From contig OY755191.1 of assembly GCA_963576735.1 (NCBI GenBank), positions 5,485,608-5,549,607 on the forward strand: a DNA stretch of 64,000 nt, written 5' to 3'. Positions 10,766 through 20,382 of the stretch are shown here, one piece after another. Made by a program: the position numbers and the translations under genes. Within the stretch, counting starts at the first letter, position 1. Each line of letters begins with the position of its first letter. The notes under the pieces are model-generated. The model made no database searches. It had not been told where the DNA came from and worked only from the letters and a program-made list of their open reading frames with translations. The DNA comes from Bedellia somnulentella. Lineage: Eukaryota > Arthropoda > Insecta > Lepidoptera > Bedelliidae.

Positions 10766-11476
10766 TACAAACACATGTGACAATGTCACGTGATGTTCAA
10801 AAGGATATGAACCTCAGCCAACCCCCATTGGGGATATTCGGCATGAACGTTTGAGTCTTTGAGTCATCCTGAATTGAGGCTCTTGTTAGAAGATCACGGA
10901 TATAGTCCAATTAAATTAAAAAAGTAAAGTCATCTGACGCCAAGCATCCTTATAAGCTCAGTTGGTCTTCCCACTTGAGACCCATAGCGCATGAGCTATT
11001 AAAAGGATTTTGTTTGCTTCAAACGTATTCTATATTTAAGGGAGTTTTTAGATATGTTATATAACTATGATGTATTAAATTATGTATATTTTGTGTTTAG
11101 ATAATTTTATAACTTATTCGCAAATGCATTGATGACTATGATAACTGAACATGACTGGATTGAAACTTGCAACATCTCTTTGAGACTTGTATAAAATTCA
11201 TGAGATTACTGTTTCTTTTGTAAGTAATTTCTGTTGTGTAAGTGAGGGAAAACATCGTGAGGAAACCTACATGGCTGAGTTGTACTTAGTCATGTGACAG
11301 TGTATTCGTACAAAACGGCGATAGGCCTGCCCCCTATCACGTGAGTACACTGTCTAAGCAAAACGTGGGTACCTTCTCTGGAAACTAGATGGCGCTTGCC
11401 ATGTGAGTTCAGAAGTATTGGTACCTCTGCCAACCCCTTCGGGGATAAAACGGCGTGAACGTTTATGTTATGTTAC
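10766..11476 (+). repeat. Tandem duplication, copy 2 (without the insertion)
   Basis: Same order as copy 1 but uninterrupted where copy 1 has the RTE fragment, so it shows the state before that insertion. It has small differences such as a ttatataact insertion near 11058. Confidence 0.85.
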
Positions 11477-12600
11477 GTTTATAATTTCTTTTATAAAGTA
11501 GCAAGTTATCGAGAAATAGTTTTTTCAAATGGTAACTGCTTTTTTTGACATCATAGACGTGTTATATACACTTGGTACCTACGATAGAATTGCCTAGAGT
11601 GGGAATATATATGGAATTAATTATAAACGTTTGTAACACAGCCTTTTCAAAATTATCCATTTTAAGTACTAACTGGAAAATAATTATTAATTTTTATTTT
11701 ATACTTACATATTCAAATTCTAGTTTTTATCAATATCTTAGGTCTTCTCAATCACTACTCAGTCTTCAGGAAATTTTGAGTTAGATAATACTTACATAGT
11801 CCAGGTTTTGTCCGAGGATAGAGTTCTGAAGATTGTAAGTTTCTATTGAAAGAAGGCTTAAAAATCATTTGTCATTCAATCACAGAAAAGCACCACATCA
11901 ACAAATCTTTCTTCATTTTAATAAGCATTTATAAGATAAATTCACAGCCATACCAACGTGGCGTCTCTAATTTTAATGACACTGTCCTTGTTTACGTAAC
12001 ATCCCATTTGTTGAATATTTCTAGCACAAATTTGGACTTTAAACGTGTTTATTTGGACACAACAAGAGATGAGTTTTCCAAGTTCAATGCAATTCATTCG
12101 AGGTCAGGTCATAGATCGTATTTTACATATTTGTTTAATCAAATAATGATGAGTCTTGCTTTATAATATTTTGTAATATTATAAGATTTTCCTAATAAGG
12201 CTTTTAATACCTTAAATTAGTAGTTAGAATATAGTGCCAAAATTTCCGTTTGGAACCACAAAAAACCCTGCATTTACAAATGTATAAAATATTACCAGCT
12301 ATAAATCCAAAAAACTAGAGCTTTAGAATAAAAAAAAACTTTATATGTTTTTAGAATTTGGAAAAAAATATATTGTAAAATAAAGGATGTATGCGATTGG
12401 TATCCAACCACACCCCACAAAAATCACGTATAAAGCCACAAAACCCCAAGTCGCCTCTGACATGATTCATACTCGTTAACACCAAAATAATGATAAGTCA
12501 ATTGAAAAAAGTAAAAATAGCAGATCCACCCTAATAATAATCTTTTTATAAAAATATTTTTTTTATATATTTTTGGCGGTTTGTACATCCACATAAGCCA
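11477..12600. other. AT-rich region without a supported gene
   Basis: An open frame at 11846-12166 (106 codons, plus) has no domain or splice evidence. A strongly decayed SINE-B (minus) is recognisable at about 12370-12490 by its accacacccca and agtcgcctctg blocks. Otherwise nothing is recognised. Confidence 0.4.
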
Positions 12601-12639
12601 CAGCAGCGCAGTGTGGTGTTTCTAACGTGAACCGTCCTG

Positions 12640-12990
12640 TGAACACAGAACAAGAATGCTGAACTCCATCGCTGGCATCTGATGTGGGTGCAAGGACCAC
12701 CAATCTAAATTTGAACTAGGCCTGTCACATTACTCGTATGCACCTAGACTAATGGATGAAGATCACCGCTGACCGGGTGTCACAAGACGGTTGCCGGCGT
12801 AGGGGCAGGCCGAGGTGGAGATGATGGGACGACCTCGACAAGTTTTTACCGCGTTGGTCAGGGGAGGCACAGAGTAGGGACGTGTGGAATCAACAGGGGG
12901 AGGCCTTTACCCAAAAATGGGACACTATAGTAGTAGGCTGCTTAAAAATAAATTGTATTCGTAGGACAAATTTAATATTTGTTTGGTCAG
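12640..12990 (+). mobile_element. LINE 3' remnant, second family
   Basis: The plus strand reads a C-terminal LINE protein end (G-R-P-R-W-R-W-W-D-D-L-D-K-F, then W-N-Q-Q-G-E-A-F-T-Q-K-W) near 12800-12925, followed by non-coding 3' sequence. It is unlike the 6.5-kb remnant in detail but has the same layout. Truncated at the 5' end. Confidence 0.65.
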
Positions 12991-13174
12991 CCTAGTATCA
13001 CAATCTGTAATGTTATTTATCGTTTTATCGACTTTTAAATGAAACAATTGAAAATCTGCAATTGTAATATCATCACATTATATCACATGTTAGTGCTAGC
13101 TATCAATAAGCGGAATTCAGAAGCATTAATGGGAATTAACGGCTTGAGTATATGTATGTATGTATTAATGGATA

Positions 13175-13280
13175 ATTAAATAATAGTCAACTTCCAAAAG
13201 TGCCTTAAGAATTTTTGAATCCGAAGCTCTGGCTACCTTTGTTTTGAATTTGTAGCCGTGAGTATATTTACGTATTTTAA
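13175..13280 (+). repeat. SINE-B 3' third
   Basis: Begins at caacttccaaaagtgcctta and ends gtagccgtgagtatatttac; 5'-truncated. Just upstream (13120-13165) is a very short RTE-like tail, gggaattaacggcttgagta. Confidence 0.65.
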
Positions 13281-13516
13281 ATTAAAAAAATAAGGCAGTC
13301 CATTCTAACTTCTTAGAATAACAGGTGCTATAAACAAAACTTCCGTAGCACGAGTGGGACATTAGGAAATAAATCAACTACAATTTAATGATCTAGTTAC
13401 TATCGATGTTTGTTCCGGGGCAGTAAAGCCTCCCATATGCTTGTACTTCCGCTGATTGATAGAGCTTCCGGTGTGCACATGACAATTAATTTACTCGCCT
13501 TAACTACAGGAGGCTT

Positions 13517-13781
13517 AGCACGAGCGCTATTTTATCGACACGATATCGGTTTGAATGAGATAATAGTATACGATACTAAGTAAGTGGGAGAGACGGCTGT
13601 TTTATACGCGATATCTAGAAGGTAGCTCGTTCTAGCTATGCTGAAGAGCTAGCACGAGCGGTGTTTAAACTAGTTATCGCGTGCGATAAAGCAGCCATCT
13701 CTTACGCACTTACTTAGTATCGTATACTGCCATCTCATTCTAACCGTTTCGTGTCCATAAAATAGTGCTCGTGCTTGCCCT
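13517..13781. repeat. Head-to-head dimer of a small MITE
   Basis: The two halves are inverted copies of the 127-bp unit found alone at 5081-5207. The left half begins agcacgagcgctattttatc and the right half ends aatagtgctcgtgct. The shared internal block agtatacgatactaagtaag appears once in each orientation. The right half is closer to the monomer than the left. Confidence 0.8.
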
Positions 13782-14394
13782 ACTGGAGTGTGATTACTTG
13801 GAATCAAATTAACAGAGTGTTTGAGTATTTTTCACCTTTTTTAAATAAGGGACTTGGCGTATAACACGCCTGTAAATGAAATATAATATACGCTGACTTT
13901 TTTCTTTTCAGTTCTAGTTAGTAAAAACTGATTAAAATAATGAAAGTTGTCTGGAGTAAACACTAAATTGTGAAGAAACTATTATAAATATTTAGTTTTT
14001 GTCCTTTTCAATATTTGGTATTGTTGTGGGTTACCAATAACATTTCTCAATTGTATGATTACAAATTGAACACTATTGAACTTAAAAACTAGGATTATTC
14101 AACAACGGTTAGAATTAAATATATATGTATTCGTACACGATTATTATCATTAAGAATTTTATTTATTTACACTTGACAAACGCGTGGGACGTATAACAAA
14201 AAAATGTGGCGTAATTTTTAATCTATAAATAGTCAATAATGCCTCTATTTTGCCTCTTTTCATTGGAGTATTAAAATAAATTGTAAATACTAAATATAAT
14301 TAGAAATTTCTTATTTTCCGAATATTCTTTTATTTTCGTATGGTGTAATCTAATGAATTAGTATTGTATTTGTAATTGAGTATGTATGTATGTT

Positions 14395-14812
14395 CCGAAA
14401 TATTATACCAATACCCAAAGCTATAAATCCTAAAAAGGTAGCCAGAGCTTCGAAATAAAAATTCCCAAGTTTATTGCATTACTTTATTGCCGTTAATACA
14501 ATCAAACTTATCAATACTTTTGAGATTTCGACACTCAAAGTTTATTACATACATACATACATATACTCACGGCTATATTTCCCTAGAAGGGGTAGCCAGA
14601 GCTAAGGAATTATAAATTCCTCAGCCGCTTTTGGAAGTTGAGAGGGAAAAAGATGGTAAAAATAAAGGTTTTTGGTGATGGATCTCCAACCGCATCACCC
14701 AAAACTCCAATAAAAAGCCCCAATACCCTTAGTCGCTTCTTACGACACCCGTGGGGTAGCGACATTCTAAGCCGGCACTGCACGGCTTTGTATGCCGGCA
14801 CTACACGGCTAT
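14395..14812 (-). repeat. Two SINE-B copies, minus
   Basis: A short degenerate 3' piece (14395-14465, tataaatcctaaaaaggtag) is followed by a well-preserved copy at 14548-14812. The latter has a catacataca tail, gtagccagagctaaggaatt and the head complement attctaagccggcactgcac. Confidence 0.8.
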
Positions 14813-15520
14813 TTATTGTTGTTATCAAAGTTATTTATTGTTTTAAATCATACATGTTTATGTAGTGAAATATATCTCTGCCCTATTTTTTCCTATGAAT
14901 GGATAGGAATACAAGAAATATTCAAATATATATGTTATGCTATTTTCCATGTATCATTCTCTAACTAACACTTTATCATTATATATATGCCCTCATTACA
15001 TATATGTTATCATAATCATCATCATCATTATATTGACTTCTCACAACCTTAACCAAACTAAATATTTAAATAACCACGTAGTTTAAAATTACTTAATATT
15101 TCCGAGGTCGAATTTCGTGACAAAAATACTTCACCGTTTTAGTAATAACAATTTAATTTCTTTCTCAGTAAATTCTTGTGAAATAAAAGAAATAATCTGA
15201 TTCTAGTGGAGTCAGGTACCTTTGCTGGCTTGCGGAAGTATATTTGAAGGTTACCTCTTGTTTGATATATATAGTAAGCTGGGGCTGCGCATGCGCATTG
15301 AGCAGTGCACACTGTTGGCGCATCCACGGTCGTGAAAGTATTTACGTTGTAAGTGTTCCAAGTTCTCATATTGGATGAATGTGATCTGTTTAAAGTGTTA
15401 CTAAAGTGCAATTTGGTTTGAATTATAGATAGGAATCAGTGCGTTTTAGTGACCTACTTGATATTTGAATGTCAAGAACACGTTTGTGAATACTAGATGA
15501 TGTTTTGAAGAATATTTAAA
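14813..15520. other. Spacer, no supported gene
   Basis: An open frame at 15139-15411 (minus, 90 codons) has no signal peptide, no domain and no neighbour support. Nothing else recognised. Confidence 0.4.
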
Positions 15521-15524
15521 CGAC

Positions 15525-15672
15525 AAACATACATATACTCACGGCTATAAATCCCTAGAAGAGGTATCCAGAGATTCGGAAAAGTTCCTCAGCCACTTAT
15601 GGAGGTTGTGTGGGGATAAGATTGTAAAACAGAATAAATGGGGTAGTGTTATTCTAAGCTGATTCTACACAG
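15525..15672 (-). repeat. SINE-B, internally deleted
   Basis: The tail and 3' third (catatactcacggctataaat to gttgtgtggggataagattg) are joined directly to the head (ggggtagtgttattctaagc); the middle is missing. Confidence 0.75.
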
Positions 15673-16035
15673 CTTTTAAACGAGTGGTGTACAAAGTCAA
15701 TGAGGGTACTGAGGGAGTAAAAAGTTCCAATTGTGCGAAGCTATGAATTAACTCATCGCCACTTTTCTTTAACATTGTATTTCTCAATTGAGACCTACAA
15801 TTTTTTTTTAATCATGTAACACCATTTAGTCAAGACTGGAAACCTATTGGGATTTTATTCTTTGGAGATGTTTATCCAGCTTACCATCAAAATACCACTT
15901 TCTCATATGTTTCCGCTGGTGTATTGCGAGGTGACAAAGGGTACAGGGCTATTTATTTGATTGAAGCGCCAAGTTTCTGGAAAACTATTACCAACTCTTA
16001 TATTTACTATATTTTTAAGAGTACTTTAAAATTAG

Positions 16036-16330
16036 TGCCGTGTAGTGACGGCTTAGAATGTGCCGCGTAGTGCCGGCTTAGATTGTGCCGCGTAGTGCCG
16101 GCTTAGAATAGCACTACCCCATTTCTGCCGGTGGGTGTACGTAAGAGGCGACTAACGGTATTGGGGCTTTTAAGGGATTTTTGGGCGATGCGGTTGGAGA
16201 CCCATCACCAACAACCTTTATTTTAGCATCATTTCCCCACTAAACTTTCCCAAAGTGGCTGAGGAATTTAACTCCTTAGCTCTGGCTACCCCTTCAAGGG
16301 ATTTATAGCCGTGAGTATATGTATGTATGT
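16036..16330 (+). repeat. SINE-B with a triplicated 25-bp head
   Basis: The 5' end tgccg(t/c)gtagtg(a/c)cggctt occurs three times at 25-bp spacing (16036, 16061 and 16086) before a normal SINE-B body ending in gccgtgagtatatgtatgta. Confidence 0.85.
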
Positions 16331-16557
16331 ATGATGTTTAAAATTACCAGAATGCGCAGTTGTAGCTACCCTTTTTTGGGATTCGTCACACAATCAGTAT
16401 AGTATAGTATAGATAGCTTTGCAAAATTGCGGTGTTGCATTAATATCAAAAGCTGAGTACTAATAATGACAAACTTATTACTGATTTCCAGAAAATACCA
16501 TTGGATTGAATTGTTTATCTCAGCTATTGATATCGCCGATTACCATTGCAAAGCAGC

Positions 16558-16565
16558 TATATAAG
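16558..16565 (+). promoter_or_regulatory. Possible TATA box upstream of the 17.1-kb gene
   Basis: tatataag lies about 520 bp before the 17081 acceptor. A start site about 30 bp downstream would give a short 5' non-coding exon, with the SINE-A in the intron. No clear donor was identified, so this is only a candidate. Confidence 0.25.
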
Positions 16566-16631
16566 TTTTACATTTCAATAACACACGAAAGTTTAATAAA
16601 AATATTCATGCGTTTACCAACATTATTTTTA

Positions 16632-16993
16632 TAACATAAACATAAACGTTCACGCTGAATATCCCCGAAGGGGTTGGCAGAGGTACTAATACTTCTGAAC
16701 ATCACGTGACTTTGTCACCTGGTGTTCAGAGTACCCACGTTTTGCCTGGACAGTGTACTCACGTGATAAGGGGCAGGCCTATCGCCGTTTTGTACGAATA
16801 CACTGTCACATGACTAAGTACAACTCAGCCATGTGGGTTTCCTCACGATGTTTTCCCTCACCGTTAACAACCATGATAAATTAACCACACATATGTCATT
16901 AGAAAAGACAAATTGGTGTAGGCCCGACCCAGGATTTGAACACTAGTAGTTTGAACGATAACCGAGTTTTCTACCCACTGGGCTATCACGGTT
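16632..16993 (-). repeat. SINE-A, full length, minus
   Basis: Tail complement (aacataaacataaac) at 16635, ggggttggcaga block at 16669, tRNA-like head ending ctatcacggtt at 16993. It lies between the putative promoter and the coding exon of the 17.1-kb gene. Confidence 0.9.
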
Positions 16994-17086
16994 ATTTTTA
17001 TATCAATAATTTAATATTACTCTTTTTTCTAGTAAATAAACAATTTTTATTTATTAAGAATTATTTTTTTATATTTTCAGAGCAAA

Positions 17087-17440
17087 ATGCAAGCATTTGT
17101 TATCACGTTACTCGCGACGGTCGCAGTGGCCAGTGCTCATCCAATCCTTTTCTACTCAGAGCCTATTCACCCCATAGGAGTAGAGTATGCCCATACATCA
17201 GAACCACTAGTTCACCCTCACCCTGCAGTGGAACTAAACGCTGATAGCGAAGCACTTCTTCCTCGAGAGTTGCTGAAGTCCAAAGACTTTTATGACAATC
17301 CGGCAATTGCCGAAGGATTGGCCAAAGAGTCTTGGTTTGCCAATAAAGAGATGCAGGTGGTTGAACGTGAAGCGGAGAAGATTCCAAGACAGAAGATTTA
17401 TAACATTGTTAAAAGTGCCGGGTTTCTAGATCGCCATTAA
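17087..17440 (+). CDS. Small secreted protein of unknown function, 117 aa
   Basis: A single coding exon entered by the acceptor atattttcag at 17080, with ATG at 17087 after only six bases (agcaaa). Residues 1-18 are a clear signal peptide (M-Q-A-F-V-I-T-L-L-A-T-V-A-V-A-S-A-H), probably cut after Ala. The mature part is His/Pro/Glu-rich at first (S-E-P-I-H-P, L-V-H-P-H-P), followed by a charged region (E-L-L-K-S-K-D-F-Y-D-N-P, then E-S-W-F). It has no Cys, so it is unrelated to the Kazal-like genes around it. The look is of a small lepidopteran secretory protein; I do not recognise the family with certainty. The upstream non-coding exon is not resolved. Confidence 0.8.
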   Translation: MQAFVITLLATVAVASAHPILFYSEPIHPIGVEYAHTSEPLVHPHPAVELNADSEALLPRELLKSKDFYDNPAIAEGLAKESWFANKEMQVVEREAEKIPRQKIYNIVKSAGFLDRH

Positions 17441-17951
17441 AGTTTTACTGGTACACGTTTTTATAGTACAGTGAGACTAAAAATGTTCCCGTTGCGATCT
17501 ATGAATTCTGAACTTTTTGTAGTATACTTTACCATGCCATTAGAATTATTAAATAGTGTTTTGAACAACTATAGTATGTGAAGTAGAATCAGATATTTGT
17601 AGAACATCCTTCACATTATTCTTGTAGCTTTTTAAATGTGGTTTGATATTTTTTACTTCAAGAAGAGTTTAAGTGTTTAAAGCATAATGATTGAATAGTA
17701 AAATGGTTATAATTAAGTTGTAAGTCTGATCTAAGTCACTAGTACACTTAATTTATTGATAGCTGTGATCTCGAACAATAAGTACAAATAGTAAGTTATT
17801 GTTCATTTATAATGTAAATATATTTTTATGTGATTTTTCTCATTTCATTTAGTCAATCCTTAGATTATTACTTTTGCAATATCTAACGCACGAAAATTCA
17901 GTATAGTAGATACCCAGGACCTATAAAATTTCTATAGTTATTATTGTCAAA

Positions 17952-18296
17952 ACAACCGTGATAGCGCAGTGGGTAGAACACCGCTTATCGCGCAGAGGAT
18001 GAGCGTTTAAATCCCGGATTGGGCCTACACCAATTTGTCGTTTCTAAAGTCATATGTATGGTTAAATATCATGGTTATTTACGGCGAGGAAAAACATCGT
18101 GAGGAAACCCACATGGCTAAGTTGTACTTAGTCATGTGACCGTGTATTCGTACAAAACAGCCACAGGCCTGCCCCCTATAACGTGAATACACTGTCCAAG
18201 CAATACGTAGGTACTCCGAACACCAGGTGAGAATGTCACGTCTTGTTTAGAAGTATTAGTACCCCTGCCAACCCCTTCGAGGGTATTCGGTTTAAG
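17952..18296 (+). repeat. SINE-A, near full length
   Basis: Head aaccgtgatagcgcagtggg at 17955, B-box-like gtttaaatccc, body to ccccttcgagggtattcgg. It has no clean tail. It lies about 510 bp downstream of the 17.1-kb coding exon. Confidence 0.85.
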
Positions 18297-18538
18297 TCTG
18301 AATTAGTATTTATTGCAAAGCTCATGTAAACTTGTCATCGGTCGCAGCTTTTTACGACCGGCAGTAGACAAAGTATACCAATTTGCACTACTTCGACTTC
18401 TGGTGAAAATGAGATATGATGATTTTAGAAATGTAGATATATGTTCAAAACTTCGTCAAAAGTTCGTTATATTTTAGATCCAAACGCTCATCTTTACCAC
18501 ATCACGTTACAACCCGTATTTACCCAAAAATTACTTTT

Positions 18539-18805
18539 ACACACACACACACACACACACATACACATACTCACGGCTGTGAATCCCTACAAGGGGTAGC
18601 CAGAGCTGAGGAGCTAGAAGTTCCTCGGCCACTTTTGGAAAGTAGAGTGGGGAAAAGATGGTAAAAATAAAGGTTGTTGGTGATGGGTCCCCAACCGCAT
18701 CGCCCAAAAATCCCTTAATAGCCCCAATACCGTTAGTCGCCTCTTACGTACACCCATCGGTAGAAACGGGGTAGTGCTATTCTAAGCCGACACTACACAA
18801 GCAAC
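18539..18805 (-). repeat. (CA)n microsatellite joined to SINE-B
   Basis: A run of CA dinucleotides (18539-18560) merges into the tail of a minus-strand SINE-B, which is complete to attctaagccgacactacac at 18780-18799. Confidence 0.85.
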
Positions 18806-18904
18806 ATACTTCCAATCTTTTCGTATTGAGATAAGATAACTAAAGTTTTGTCGGTAAACTCAGCATGAACTATTTCTGTCTGACTACGGTGAAAGAAGAA
18901 ACAT

Positions 18905-19500
18905 AAGCATTTTGATTTTTAAATTCAAATTCATTTTATTTTGCTTTTTAGACACGGTACATTTGATGACACAATTAAATTATTTAAGTTTCACACGTTT
19001 AACCTTTGCAGGCATGCAAATTCATAACATAATTAAAACATTTATGTAATTTAAAATTCATTATCTAACGTAGCATTAATAATTGAATATCACAGTACAT
19101 TAATGATTAAACAACATTATTAAAAAAATCCTTCATATCATAAAAGCAGCTTTGAACCAACCACTCTTTCAGTTTATACTTTAAACGATTTAATCGACAG
19201 CTCTTCAAATCATCTGGGATGTTATTAAAAATTTTAGTGAGCATCACTCGACAACATTTATTTCCGAAACTTGAATGTGAAAATGGCACTTCAATATTAT
19301 GCGGATATTTCTGCCGTAGTCTACTTCCCTCCTGATACATGGCTTTAAAACTTGAAATATTTTGTCGTACATTCATATATTTTTCTTTAAAATAAGGTCT
19401 ACATGACTCTTGTGGGTCTATACCACAAATAGCACGTATACATCGCTTTTGTAAAACAAATAGTTTGGGTATGTGAACAGAATTACCCCACACGATTATT
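18905..19500 (-). mobile_element. Jockey/CR1-like LINE, 5'-truncated 3' end
   Basis: The minus-strand frame 19493-19107 gives 128 residues matching the C-terminal end of a jockey-type RT protein: W-G-N-S-x-H-I-P-K-L-F-V-L-Q-K-R-C-I-R-A-I-C-G, then E-S-C-R-P-Y-F-K-E. It ends at a proper stop, followed by about 200 bp of 3' sequence to the AT-rich end near 18905. The RT catalytic part is absent. Confidence 0.8.
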
Positions 19501-19972
19501 GTGGTGTTTTAATAACTTTCAATGTATTTTTTCGTTTGTTCGTCTCTACTACTGAATTATTAATATGTAATTTTCTTGACGCTAGTCTTGTGTTTTTTTT
19601 AATATGTGCAGGAATTTTGAGTGAATTGGAATTTTGAGTTTTCACCAATAATTGGCGAACATTTAGGGGTTTCCATACTAGGCCTTAAGTTGGTGTTTAA
19701 TACTGGGGTCGCTGATTTATTTTCACTGGACAAATGTATTGTTGAAATGTCAGATGTTTTTTCAGAAGAGTTATAGTTTTATTCTTTACCGGACTATATC
19801 CAGTTATTGTAGTTCCACGATAAATTTTACGAAATGTATCAAGATAAGACAAATAAAGCATTGTTAGATACTTCATGATTCGTTATTCAAAGTTTAGGCG
19901 ATGCAGTTGAAGACTATCACTAATCATAGTTAATTCAACGATCTTCTCTCAGCTCTCACTGTACTTCTAAAA

Positions 19973-20212
19973 GTACATACATACGTACATACATACATAC
20001 ATACTTACATATAATCACGGCTATAAATCCCTAGAAGGGGTAGCCAGAGCTAAGGAATCAGAAATTCCCAGCCACTTTTGGAAGTTGTGTGGGGAAAAAG
20101 ATCCGCACCGCCCAAAAATCCCTCAAAGCCCCAAAACCGTTAGTCGCCTCTTACGTACACCCACCGGAAGAAATGGGGTAGTGCTATTCTAAGCCGACAC
20201 TACACAGCAAAT
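19973..20212 (-). repeat. SINE-B, minus, with a 5-6 unit tail
   Basis: Tail of (TACA)n from 19973. The body is normal but missing about 30 bp in the middle (it runs from gtggggaaaaagat straight to ccgcaccgcccaaaaatccc). The head ends at gccgacactacacagc. Confidence 0.85.
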
Positions 20213-20382
20213 TCCTTTGCAACTTCCAAAAGTAGCTAAGGAATTTTGAAAACTAAATCTTAGGCTGCTTCTTATTGGGAATTAGAGTATTAGTTTTACT
20301 TTCTTATAGTATAAGTCAATACTATAAGAAAGTAAAACAACCGAAAAATCATAGTTTTATTGAAAAATATATTATTCGACCA

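Noticed and set aside
14610..14865. Overlapping frames on both strands, 72-75 codons
   Set aside because: Both lie inside a SINE-B copy; similar frames occur in other copies (for example 59419-59697 and 61734-62009).
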